A stretch of DNA of 64,000 nt. It comes from Lactobacillus johnsonii. GTDB lineage: Bacteria > Bacillota > Bacilli > Lactobacillales > Lactobacillaceae. The notes below the pieces were generated by a model. That model had not been told where the DNA came from, ran no database searches, and worked only from the letters and a program-made list of their open reading frames with translations. The translations under genes were made by a program, and so were the position numbers. Positions 1-7,859 of this stretch are shown here, in pieces; positions within the stretch are counted from its first letter, which is position 1; each line of letters opens with the position of its first letter. The DNA is taken from assembly GCF_014058685.1 (NCBI RefSeq), contig NZ_CP059055.1, positions 1,178,001 to 1,242,000 of the forward strand, in the 5' to 3' direction.

Positions 1-693
1 CATTTTTCTTAATTCAGTAGCAAAGAAGATTGCCTGATCAGAAGAAATATCATTTTCTCCCTCAACTAAAATCCAAGAGTCGTTTTTGTAGTTTACATAC
101 TTATCATTTTGATTGTGTTCTTGATTTATATATCCAATTAATTCAACTTTAAAAAGCTGGTCTTTATACGTAAAACATGCTAATACACCTGGATCAACAG
201 ACTTCACTTTTGTTTGTAAATCTGGATATGATGTCTCCATTCTAAAATACGGTTTAATCCAATCATCTAATAAAGTAAAATCTAACAATACTATATTAAA
301 TATCTTTTTTGACATATTATTAGGGAAAAAATCTATAATAGAGAATCTATTCATATGCCAATCATCATAAGCAACAGCAGTAAGATGTAACATACTAAGC
401 CCTGGGGTTATTGAAATCTCAGGAATATATATATACTTAGTTGCATCATTCGCAATATAACCTAAAATATTACTTTTTCTATATAGTGACATATGAGATG
501 TGATAGCCTTAATTTTTAAACTCCATCCTTGAAAAAGAGATAGTTCACCTATTCCGTTTTCATATTTTAGCGTTCCAAATTTGTATTCATCTTGAGGAGC
601 TGTCTGATTAATATCCTCTTTCAGTTCAATCCAACCACCATTTATTGAAAAATCATCAAGCAATGACTGCTTATTTAATGGAAAATACTGCAT
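1..693 (-). CDS. hypothetical protein, 3' end outside window (possible ApeA-type N-terminal domain)
   Basis: An open frame runs leftward off the window edge without a stop (about 231 codons seen). Two in-frame ATGs lie at 699 and 693. The Shine-Dalgarno AAGGAG is only 3 nt from the first and 9 nt from the second, so 693 is preferred. The visible part is soluble, rich in beta-type segments, with no signal peptide. The early part (KFGTLKYENGIGELSL, then a YRKSNILGYI segment) and the later LLDDWIKPYF resemble, from memory only, the N-terminal domain of ApeA/HEPN-type abortive-infection proteins, whose effector domain would lie C-terminal and outside this window. The codon and base composition is AT-rich compared with the adjacent rfb genes, which suggests an accessory gene. 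The function is not established; the reading frame itself is well supported. Confidence 0.6.
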   Translation of the reverse strand, partial: MQYFPLNKQSLLDDFSINGGWIELKEDINQTAPQDEYKFGTLKYENGIGELSLFQGWSLKIKAITSHMSLYRKSNILGYIANDATKYIYIPEISITPGLSMLHLTAVAYDDWHMNRFSIIDFFPNNMSKKIFNIVLLDFTLLDDWIKPYFRMETSYPDLQTKVKSVDPGVLACFTYKDQLFKVELIGYINQEHNQNDKYVNYKNDSWILVEGENDISSDQAIFFATELRKM

Positions 694-872
694 TCCCATT
701 TTCTCCTTTTTAGACAAAATAAACCTTTAACAAATCAACAAAGTTTAATCTTTTATTACCTAATAACCATATAATCGCTTTCACTATCGAATGTCAATGA
801 CAGGACTTAATTGATGTTTTTTCTATATAAACATTTTTCCATCTCTCATCTTTGCAAAATATATTGGGTATC

Positions 873-904
873 AAAAAAGCAAGCCTCCAAAAAAGGAGCT
901 TGCT
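873..904 (-). terminator. intrinsic terminator of rfbBACD operon
   Basis: On the minus strand a stem of about 10 bp (AGCAAGCTCC pairing with GGAGGCTTGCT, one bulge) is followed by TTTTTT. It lies 15 nt after the rfbD stop and closes the rhamnose operon. Confidence 0.85.
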
Positions 905-918
905 CTTTCCTCTATATT

Positions 919-1905
919 TTACTTCCCTAACTCATCAAAGAAGCCGTCGGCCTTTAAAATGTCCAAGTAGCGGCTAATAGCGTCTGGCCAAGTTGGAAGT
1001 GGCTTAAAGCCGTTTTCTTCTAACTTACTCTTGTCTAAGCGAGAGTTAAATGGACGAACAGCCTTTGATAAGCCATATTCTTCAGTAGTTACAGGAGTAA
1101 CCTTAGTCTTGTAGCCTGCTTGACGGTAGATTTCTTTAGTGAAATCGTACCAAGAAATATAGCCGGTCTTAGTACCATTTTCGTCATGGTCGCCTTCACT
1201 TGCTGGTAATTCAGCATTAGTTGCATGGTAGTAGCCGTACTTATCAGTTTCAATCATGTCTACCAATAAACGAGCTAAATCAAAAGTATAAGTTGGTGTA
1301 CCTACTTGGTCACTAACAACTTTAACTTCATCATGGTTTGAACCAACTTTAAGCATTGTCTTAATAAAGTTAGAACCATTTACACCAAATACCCAAGCAA
1401 TACGAACGATGAAGTACTTGTCCAAGGTATTAGCAACAGCTTCTTCTCCGCCAAGCTTAGTTTCACCGTAAACATTTAATGGCTTGTAACCCTTAAAGTC
1501 AGGTTCCCAAGGAGTAGTTCCTTGACCATCAAAGACGTAGTCAGTTGATAAGTAAACCATTGGAGCATCTAGCTTTTTAGCAACATTAGCGATGTTTTGA
1601 GTTCCATCAACGTTAACTTTACGAACAGCAGCTACCTTATCGTCATCTTCAGCCATGTCAACTGCAGTCCAAGCAGCACAGTGAACAATAACATCTGGAT
1701 TTACTTCAGAAATAACCTTGTCTACTGCGTCTGCATCGGTAATATCTAAAGAAACGTAGGGAGCCTTAGTCACAACGGTGCTGTCAGCTACACCAGCATA
1801 TTCAGGTGCTAAGTCTGATCCAACACCTTCATAGCCACGTTTAGCAAGTTCATTCATTACGTCATGGCCAAGTTGACCATTAACGCCAGTTACAAAAACT
1901 TTCAT
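919..1905 (-). CDS. rfbD: dTDP-4-dehydrorhamnose reductase (RmlD)
   Basis: This gene catalyses the last step of dTDP-L-rhamnose synthesis, NADPH-dependent reduction of dTDP-4-keto-rhamnose in the cytoplasm. The 328-residue protein is an extended short-chain dehydrogenase: the Rossmann motif GVNGQLGHDV is at residues 7-16, STDYVFDG near 120, and the catalytic YGETKLGGE (YxxxK) near 146. Length is slightly above the usual 280-300 because of an insertion around residues 230-245 (SEGDHDENGTKTG), which I also associate with lactobacillar homologues. It is the last gene of rfbB-A-C-D, 16 nt after rfbC, followed by a strong terminator. The dTDP-rhamnose is presumably used by a glycosyltransferase of the nearby exopolysaccharide locus or for cell-wall polysaccharide. 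Confidence 0.95.
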   Translation of the reverse strand: MKVFVTGVNGQLGHDVMNELAKRGYEGVGSDLAPEYAGVADSTVVTKAPYVSLDITDADAVDKVISEVNPDVIVHCAAWTAVDMAEDDDKVAAVRKVNVDGTQNIANVAKKLDAPMVYLSTDYVFDGQGTTPWEPDFKGYKPLNVYGETKLGGEEAVANTLDKYFIVRIAWVFGVNGSNFIKTMLKVGSNHDEVKVVSDQVGTPTYTFDLARLLVDMIETDKYGYYHATNAELPASEGDHDENGTKTGYISWYDFTKEIYRQAGYKTKVTPVTTEEYGLSKAVRPFNSRLDKSKLEENGFKPLPTWPDAISRYLDILKADGFFDELGK

Positions 1906-1921
1906 TAATTTACCTCACTAA

Positions 1922-2530
1922 TTAAAACTTAAAAGTATCCTTTAAGCCTTTCCATTCTTGATCACGGTCAGATAAAGTAAGCTTAGTACCGTCATCAAGA
2001 GTGTAGCCACTAGCATCTGGACTGCCTGGGTAATCACCCTTAAGATGTGGCCATTCGATACCAATTTCAGGATCGTTCCAAGCCATACCACCTTCATCGT
2101 TTGGGTGCCAGAAATCGTTAACCTTGTAGCAGAATTCTGCTTCATCACTTAAAACAAGGAAACCATGAGCAAACCCTTGTGGAATTAAGAATTGCTTCTT
2201 GTTTTCAGCAGTCAATTCAACACCGTACCACTTACCGTAAGTCTTTGAGTCGCTACGAAGGTCAACAGCAACGTCAAATACGCTACCACGAACAGCACGA
2301 ACCAACTTAATTTGTGGGTATTTCTTTTGGAAGTGCAAACCACGGAGTACACCCTTGGTTGAGCTTGATTGGTTATCTTGAACGAAGTTAATGCTGAAGC
2401 CAGCATCCATCATATCTCTTTGGTTAAAAGTTTCCATGAAGTATCCACGGTCATCACCGTGAACAGTTGGAGTGATAACTGCTAAACCTTCAATTCCACC
2501 AACATTTTTTTCAACTTTAATTTGTCCCAT
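1922..2530 (-). CDS. rfbC: dTDP-4-dehydrorhamnose 3,5-epimerase (RmlC)
   Basis: This is the cupin-fold epimerase that inverts C3 and C5 of dTDP-4-keto-6-deoxyglucose, the third step of dTDP-rhamnose synthesis. The 202-residue length fits the family. Visible hallmarks are the DDRGYFMETFNQRDM segment (family F-x-E), QDNQSSSTKGVLRGLHFQ with the catalytic His near 66, and FLIPQGFAHGFLVLSD in the core. It is third in the rfbBACD operon, with the start 29 nt after the rfbA stop. Function is assigned with high confidence from motifs and neighbours. Confidence 0.95.
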   Translation of the reverse strand: MGQIKVEKNVGGIEGLAVITPTVHGDDRGYFMETFNQRDMMDAGFSINFVQDNQSSSTKGVLRGLHFQKKYPQIKLVRAVRGSVFDVAVDLRSDSKTYGKWYGVELTAENKKQFLIPQGFAHGFLVLSDEAEFCYKVNDFWHPNDEGGMAWNDPEIGIEWPHLKGDYPGSPDASGYTLDDGTKLTLSDRDQEWKGLKDTFKF

Positions 2531-2559
2531 TTTAAAAGCTTCTTTCTTAATTAAAAATT

Positions 2560-3444
2560 TTAGTAACGAACTTTACCTTCAGCAACTGATTTTAAGTGTT
2601 TACCATATGGGCTCTTGCCATAGTGCTTAGCTGCTTCTAAAAGTTGATCCTTGTCAATCCAGCCGTGAATATAAGCAATTTCTTCTGGAGCTGAAACAGA
2701 AACGCCTTGACGTTCTTCAATCATCTTAACGTAGTTAGAAGCGTCAACTAAACTTTGCATTGTACCAGTATCAAGCCATGCATAACCACGACCCAAAAGC
2801 TGTACACCTAAGTTATCGTCTTGTAAGTACATATCGTTTAGACTAGTAATTTCTACTTCGCCACGTGCACTTGGCTTAACTTGAGCAGCCTTTTCACTTA
2901 CACCAGCTGGATAGAAGTAAAGACCAGTAACAGCATAGTTACTCTTAGGTTGTTCTGGTTTTTCTTCGATAGATACGGCATTACCATTTTCATCAAAGTC
3001 AACAACACCAAAACGTTCTGGATCATTTACGTAGTAACCAAAGACAGTTGCCTTACCTTTTTGAGCATCTTCAGCAGCATTCTTAAGTAAGTCAGTAAAA
3101 CCATTACCGTAGAAAATGTTATCACCTAAAACCATGGCACATGCTTCACCATTAATGAAATCCTTACCTAATGTAAATGCTTGAGCCAAACCATCTGGAC
3201 TTGGTTGAACCTTGTAAGAAAGGTTAACACCAAATTGTGAACCATCACCTAATAGTTCCTTAAAACGTGGCGTGTCAGCTGGAGTAGAGATAACTAAAAT
3301 ATCTTTAATACCAGCTAACATTAAAGTAGATAATGGGTAATAAATCATTGGCTTGTCATAAACTGGCAATAATTGCTTACTAGTTACTAAAGTCAATGGA
3401 TATAAGCGAGTACCTGAACCGCCTGCTAAAATAATTCCCTTCAT
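2560..3444 (-). CDS. rfbA: glucose-1-phosphate thymidylyltransferase (RmlA)
   Basis: This enzyme makes dTDP-glucose from glucose-1-phosphate and dTTP, the entry step of the rhamnose pathway. The 294-residue protein opens with the nucleotidyltransferase signature [18 protein letters not shown]. It also shows [16 protein letters not shown], the metal-binding VLGDNIFYG near 110, and [19 protein letters not shown], all typical of RmlA. Length is standard. It is separated from rfbB by 6 nt and from rfbC by 29 nt. The product may be feedback-inhibited by dTDP-rhamnose as in other RmlA proteins (known of the family, not seen here). Confidence 0.96.
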   Translation of the reverse strand: MKGIILAGGSGTRLYPLTLVTSKQLLPVYDKPMIYYPLSTLMLAGIKDILVISTPADTPRFKELLGDGSQFGVNLSYKVQPSPDGLAQAFTLGKDFINGEACAMVLGDNIFYGNGFTDLLKNAAEDAQKGKATVFGYYVNDPERFGVVDFDENGNAVSIEEKPEQPKSNYAVTGLYFYPAGVSEKAAQVKPSARGEVEITSLNDMYLQDDNLGVQLLGRGYAWLDTGTMQSLVDASNYVKMIEERQGVSVSAPEEIAYIHGWIDKDQLLEAAKHYGKSPYGKHLKSVAEGKVRY

Positions 3445-3450
3445 GCTGAA

Positions 3451-4488
3451 TTAGTCCTTATCTAAAACTTGCTTCTTACCGTACATTTCGTCGTAATAGT
3501 TTTGGTAGTCACCAGAAATGATGTTTTCCCACCAGTCTTTGTTGTCAAGGTACCATTGGATATTCTTCTTGATACCATCTTTGAACATAGTTTCTGGAAG
3601 CCAGCCTAATTCGTTGTGAATCTTTTCTGGGTCGATAGCGTAACGACGGTCATGACCCTTACGGTCAGTAACGTGTTCAATTAATGAGTATGGCTTATCT
3701 AAGTAATCACAGATAAGCTTAACAATATCAATGTTAGCCATTTCGTTGTGACCACCAATGTTGTAAACTTCACCAGGCTTACCATTTTCTAAGATAAGGT
3801 CAATTGCCTTGCAGTGATCTTCAACATAGAGCCAGTCACGAACATTCTTACCATCACCGTAAACTGGTAATTTTTCATTGTTTAATGCTCTTTGAATCAT
3901 CAATGGAATCAATTTTTCTGGGAATTGATATGGACCATAGTTGTTAGAACAACGTGAGATGGTTACTGGCAAGTTGAAAGTTCTGCCGTATGCACCAACT
4001 AATAGGTCTGCACTAGCCTTACTTGATGAGTAAGGACTTGAAGTATGAAGTGGAGTATCTTCGTGGAAGAAAAGATCTGGCCGATCAAGTGGTAAATCAC
4101 CGTAAACTTCGTCAGTTGAAACTTGGTGGAAACGCTTGATACCGTATTTACGGCAAGCATCCATTAAGACAGAAGTACCGATAATGTTCGTTTCTAAGAA
4201 AATTTCTGGGTTTTCAATAGAACGATCAACGTGACTTTCAGCAGCAAAGTTAACTACTACATCAGGCTTTTCTTCTTCGAATAACTTGTAAACACCTTCA
4301 CGGTCACGAATATCTAACTTAACGAACTTGAAGTTAGGATTATCCATAACATCCTTTAAAGTAGATAAGTTACCTGCATAAGTTAAACTATCTAAACAGA
4401 TAATTTCGTAATCAGGATGCTTCTTTAACATGTAAAAAACAAAGTTTGAACCGATAAAACCGGCACCGCCAGTAACAATAACTTTCAT
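3451..4488 (-). CDS. rfbB: dTDP-glucose 4,6-dehydratase (RmlB)
   Basis: This NAD-dependent dehydratase converts dTDP-glucose to dTDP-4-keto-6-deoxyglucose. The start at 4488 gives MKVIVTGGAGFIGSNFV, with the canonical Rossmann GxxGxxG. An upstream in-frame start at 4515 would add nine residues, but the Shine-Dalgarno TGGAGG (4495-4500) sits at proper distance only from 4488. STDEVYGDL and the catalytic YSSSKASADLL (YxxxK) are present, and the 345-residue length is normal. It is the first gene of the rfb operon, with a short leader of about 25 nt from the predicted MerR-type promoter at 4520-4550. Confidence 0.95.
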   Translation of the reverse strand: MKVIVTGGAGFIGSNFVFYMLKKHPDYEIICLDSLTYAGNLSTLKDVMDNPNFKFVKLDIRDREGVYKLFEEEKPDVVVNFAAESHVDRSIENPEIFLETNIIGTSVLMDACRKYGIKRFHQVSTDEVYGDLPLDRPDLFFHEDTPLHTSSPYSSSKASADLLVGAYGRTFNLPVTISRCSNNYGPYQFPEKLIPLMIQRALNNEKLPVYGDGKNVRDWLYVEDHCKAIDLILENGKPGEVYNIGGHNEMANIDIVKLICDYLDKPYSLIEHVTDRKGHDRRYAIDPEKIHNELGWLPETMFKDGIKKNIQWYLDNKDWWENIISGDYQNYYDEMYGKKQVLDKD

Positions 4489-4519
4489 ATTTATCCTCCA
4501 AATTTTTGAGTTCATATGA

Positions 4520-4550
4520 AGTATATAACATTACGTTACGTCACCCTCAA
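4520..4550 (-). promoter_or_regulatory. candidate MerR-type promoter of rfbBACD (19-bp spacer with operator)
   Basis: On the minus strand TTGAGG (4545-4550) and TATACT (4520-4525) are separated by exactly 19 bp: GTGACGTAACGTAATGTTA. The centre TGACGT-A-ACGTAA is a near-perfect inverted repeat. A 19-bp spacer with a palindromic operator between the boxes is the known layout of promoters activated by MerR-family proteins through DNA distortion. The adjacent upstream gene encodes a MerR-family protein. The pairing of regulator and site is inference. Confidence 0.55.
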
Positions 4551-4588
4551 GAGGATAAAATAAAAAAAGGCTGTTTTTTAATTCTAAA

Positions 4589-4627
4589 CAAAAAAAGATC
4601 AAACACTTTGCTTTATAGTGCTTGATC
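4589..4627 (-). terminator. intrinsic terminator of MerR-methyltransferase gene
   Basis: Minus-strand GATCAAGCACT pairs with AGTGTTTGATC across a short loop and is followed by TTTTTTT. It lies directly after the stop at 4634 and isolates the regulator gene transcriptionally from rfbB. Confidence 0.85.
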
Positions 4628-4633
4628 CTAAGT

Positions 4634-5806
4634 TTATTTCTTACAAATAAAACATCCAACATCTTTAGTAATATGAAAGCCATCGCTTACTTTATCATCA
4701 ACGTAATTTTTAAATTCATTATAGTGATCTAGTAAAATCGAATTCTGATTACCATGACAAGACAAAATATAAGAAATTACTGGCGTAGATTCAGACAATT
4801 CAATCGCATCCTCATACTTATAACAGGTAACATCAGTAAAATCATGGGATAAAATTTCTGCCCCATTGTCTAAGCCAAAGCGATCATACAAGTTAGTTGA
4901 AGACAAGACAATTTCTGGATTAAATTCTTGAACTAAATCAGTAATTTCATGCATATGTCTCTTAGAATAAGTAGAGCACGCAAAAGAAGCGCCCTTTTTC
5001 ATTACTCTCTTTATTTCCTTCAAAGTCTTAGGAATATTGTCACAGTAGAAAAGCATATGGTTAGCAATTACCAAATCAAATGTATTATCCGCAAAAGGTA
5101 TTTTTTGTGCATCAAAAACAGCATATTGAAATTCTGCTCTGTCTCCAATCTCATTCTTCGCATCAGCTAAGATACCTTCAGAAATATCAGATAAAACAAT
5201 GGTTAATCCTTTAGGAATTCTATCTAGATTTTGTGACCAGAGAGTACCATTACCCGCCCCTAGTTCTAGAATCTTCATCCCCGGCTTTAAGTCTAGTTGT
5301 CTAAACAACCAGTGGAACCATCCCTCTTTATTAAGAGAATAATCCCGGTGAAGCTTGATTCGCGCAGAAATATTGGAAGCATTTTGGTATTGAGTACTTA
5401 GAGACTGATTCATTGAAGTCAAATGAATCAAGTCTAGCATCTTATTCCAGTCTACTTCGTGTCCGGCCCTCAAAGTGCTACTAGTTGAATCAATGGCAGT
5501 AACTACATTCTGCATTTCTTTAAGTCGTTCTTCCACTAGTCTTTTTTGGATCTGCAAAGAATCAAGTAAAAGTTGCCTATCTCCTGATCCTAAAGTCATT
5601 TCTCGAATGTCTGTTAAAGAAAATCCAAGATATTTTAATAGAAGAATTTGTTGTAATTTGGCAAAATCAGCATCAGTGTAACGTCTTGCACCACTTGCCG
5701 TGTGTGTTGATGGTTTTAATAAATTTTTTTGATCGTAATAGCGAATTGTACGAATTGAAACATGCGCCTTCTTCGCAAATTCGCCGCTTGTGTAATATGT
5801 TGGCAT
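4634..5806 (-). CDS. MerR-family regulator fused to SAM-dependent methyltransferase
   Basis: A 390-residue two-domain protein. Residues 1-70 are a MerR winged helix (YTSGEFAKKAHVSIRTIRYY, then GARRYTDADFAKLQQILLL), followed by a dimerisation helix to about residue 115 (RLVEERLKEMQNVVTAI). Residues 160-300 form a class I methyltransferase with motif I ILELGAGNGTLW near 176, VLSDISEG (acidic end of strand 2), FDLVIANHMLFYCD and a KEIKRVMKKGASF segment. The C-terminal 90 residues may bind substrate. The MerR effector domain is thus replaced by a methyltransferase-like domain, which could act as SAM/ligand sensor or as a true enzyme. The gene is monocistronic with its own terminator. It lies next to rfbB, whose promoter has MerR architecture. 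The ribosome binding site is weak (AGGAAG about 25 nt upstream). Confidence 0.85.
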   Translation of the reverse strand: MPTYYTSGEFAKKAHVSIRTIRYYDQKNLLKPSTHTASGARRYTDADFAKLQQILLLKYLGFSLTDIREMTLGSGDRQLLLDSLQIQKRLVEERLKEMQNVVTAIDSTSSTLRAGHEVDWNKMLDLIHLTSMNQSLSTQYQNASNISARIKLHRDYSLNKEGWFHWLFRQLDLKPGMKILELGAGNGTLWSQNLDRIPKGLTIVLSDISEGILADAKNEIGDRAEFQYAVFDAQKIPFADNTFDLVIANHMLFYCDNIPKTLKEIKRVMKKGASFACSTYSKRHMHEITDLVQEFNPEIVLSSTNLYDRFGLDNGAEILSHDFTDVTCYKYEDAIELSESTPVISYILSCHGNQNSILLDHYNEFKNYVDDKVSDGFHITKDVGCFICKK

Positions 5807-5911
5807 GTTAATTTTTTTATAAATATAACTTCCTATCTTGTCTGAAGAGCAATATATCAGTATTCACTACAATTCTAATTAACTGAAAATGATACGAACC
5901 CAAGAAACACA

Positions 5912-6643
5912 TTACCTTTGTTCCTCTCTGAGATTATTTAATATTTCAGGTGGGAAAAATTTATTATTACCTAATATACTTCCAATTTTCATTAAAGAAA
6001 TCCATTTGTCTCTAACTACCCTATTATTTATTCGACTGTATCCATAAAAATTCGAAAATTCACTATCAGAATTTTTTAACGCCAAAGAAATATCATAAAT
6101 ACGATTAATTTTAACTTGATCAAATTCATTTTTTAGCACAGCACTTAATTGACTATGATTTCCGTTATTAACTAAAACGATACCTAATGGATAAATATAA
6201 ACATTGTCTATATTTGAATTTTTTGAATCAAATTTATTATTATTTCCTTTTCCAATATACCGAATATTATCTACAATTCTCTGATTATTCCACGGACACG
6301 CAATAATTGGATTTTTTAAACCACTAATAAATACAGGATTATCATAGAGATCAATATTTTTATAATCTTTTGAATTTCTCGGTCTAAAACAATTAGAATC
6401 AAATCCTTTCGGTGCACTATGAGGTCTACTCAAAGATGCATAAGCAAAATCGCCATACTGAATGCTATTACAAATTATCTTTTGCAAATAGATTAGTACT
6501 TCAAACTGATAAGCATCTTTACTATTACTATCTTTCCCTAAAAAATAGTCTAAAGTCTTATCTAATTCATTAGGTCTATAAAAAGAAATACTATGAATTT
6601 CTTCTTTCAATTGATTGATTTTTCTTTGTTTATTTACAAACAC
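5912..6643 (-). CDS. hypothetical protein (possibly DUF6710-like)
   Basis: A 243-residue soluble protein without signal peptide or membrane segment. The function is not recognised. A central block, IIACPWNNQRIVDNIRYIG then YIYPLGIVLVNNGNHSQLSA (about residues 113-167), looks conserved-domain-like and recalls the uncharacterised DUF6710 family; this is from memory and weak. The N-terminal part is predicted helical (KTLDYFLGKDSNSKDAYQFEVLIYLQ). It is the first of three AT-rich orphan genes in the island between the rfb operon and the IS elements. It has no close operon partner: about 105 nt to the MerR gene and 280 nt to the next gene upstream. Very AT-rich codon use suggests horizontal transfer. 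Confidence 0.6.
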   Translation of the reverse strand: MFVNKQRKINQLKEEIHSISFYRPNELDKTLDYFLGKDSNSKDAYQFEVLIYLQKIICNSIQYGDFAYASLSRPHSAPKGFDSNCFRPRNSKDYKNIDLYDNPVFISGLKNPIIACPWNNQRIVDNIRYIGKGNNNKFDSKNSNIDNVYIYPLGIVLVNNGNHSQLSAVLKNEFDQVKINRIYDISLALKNSDSEFSNFYGYSRINNRVVRDKWISLMKIGSILGNNKFFPPEILNNLREEQR

Positions 6644-6920
6644 TTTAATTTCTCCTACTAAAAGTTAAAAATATTTTTTATAAAGAAAAAGTCGAAGTAG
6701 AGAATGAACAACTGATAAAGCGCTACTTGTTATTAAGCAATAGTATCCCAACTAACTATGTCCTAGTTTTCTATTGAAAATTATGATTAACCAAAGCGTC
6801 AAACTTCTCTTTAACTAAGTCAAGTTATACACGCATTTTTTTACGTTCGTCTAAACCCAAGATCGTAAATATCAATTATCCTAAAATTTTCTTTACGATT
6901 ATTGACATTAATTAACATAT

Positions 6921-7529
6921 TTAGTTATTCAAGCTCAATCCCACGTTTTCTAACACAAAGATTAGGGTCTTTCTTCTGTTAATATCAGATGTCCTAACCA
7001 GTGTTAAATTTTTATCTCTTATTTTATCTAATACATTTTGTTCTATCCCAAATGTATTTTGTAAACGATAATAAGTAGAATCTGTCATTTTAGCATGTCT
7101 ACAGCCTTGTAAAAAAGGCAAATCTTTTCTGGACTTGCTATTAACTGCATACTTCATGGTATTCTTAAAAATTGAATCCTTTTTATAACTAGTTATATAA
7201 CAATCATTTTTCAGAATAAAGTTTTCTACTTTTATAAAAAATTTGTCTAATTTATTGTTATTCAGAAGAGAACGTAGTATATCAAGAGGAATCTTCTCCA
7301 AGTATTGAACATTAATTTCTGGACTTAAAATATTAAGTGAAGAATAATAATAGTTATCACCTTTAATCAAAATCATAGATAAATTAGGTATATTTTTATC
7401 AAATTCATCAAAATAAATATTTACATTCACAGAATTAAATCTAAATATATACTTAATTACGCTACTGTTACCTTTTATTTTCATTTGAGAATAGTCTTTC
7501 TTTAACTTCTCAATAGTCTCTTGTTGCAT
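6921..7529 (-). CDS. hypothetical protein (island gene)
   Basis: About 202 residues, no signal peptide and no membrane helix. ATGs occur at 7535 and 7529; AAGGA lies 3-4 nt from the first and about 9 nt from the second, so 7529 is preferred. The N-terminus is a charged helix (QQETIEKLKKDYSQMKIKG) followed by beta-rich segments (VIKYIFRFNSVNVNIYFDEF). The C-terminal third is basic (KYAVNSKSRKDLPFLQGCRH, IRDKNLTLVRTSDINRRK). The overall layout loosely recalls DUF6037-type proteins of Firmicutes, which have no known function; this is a weak impression. The stretch of about 280 nt on its 3' side (6644-6920) contains only stop-riddled sequence. Confidence 0.55.
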   Translation of the reverse strand: MQQETIEKLKKDYSQMKIKGNSSVIKYIFRFNSVNVNIYFDEFDKNIPNLSMILIKGDNYYYSSLNILSPEINVQYLEKIPLDILRSLLNNNKLDKFFIKVENFILKNDCYITSYKKDSIFKNTMKYAVNSKSRKDLPFLQGCRHAKMTDSTYYRLQNTFGIEQNVLDKIRDKNLTLVRTSDINRRKTLIFVLENVGLSLNN

Positions 7530-7859
7530 AATCATTTTTCCTTACTAAAATAATTCATCATAATTTTAACTAGTATTCACAATTTCCAGCCAATAAGTTT
7601 ACAATTTTAAATAATTCATGTAGATCCTACAATTATAAATATATTTAACCGTACCAAAACCAGTATATGGTACTGCTTGAATAAATTCTCCATCTTCCCG
7701 TTAATTTAGTAAATCAACAATTCTAGTAATAGTTTTAGACCCCAAATAAACTTTCTGTTTTATAGCAAATACTCAATTTAAGTTTACAATTAGCAAATTT
7801 TTTGTCTATTCTATAAATATAATAACTATTCCTCTTACAAGCATTCCTTAAATTAACAA
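7530..7859 (-). other. AT-rich spacer with possible decayed coding sequence
   Basis: No intact gene is seen. On the minus strand (roughly 7640-7770) a frame reads KVYLGSKTITRIVDLLN, stop, REDGEFIQAVPYTGFGTVKY before more stops, which looks like a vestigial reading frame rather than random AT-rich sequence. I could not assign a family. No clear promoter or terminator was identified. Confidence 0.3.

Noticed and set aside
2881-3090. Plus-strand open frames inside rfbA, rfbB, tuf, tig and other core genes
   Set aside because: They are antisense to strongly conserved genes, lack ribosome binding sites and show no protein-like composition; treated as shadows.
6644-6920. Gene in the spacer between the first two island genes
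   Set aside because: Only short fragments such as LVKEKFDALVNHNF appear between stops, with no start signal; too little to call.
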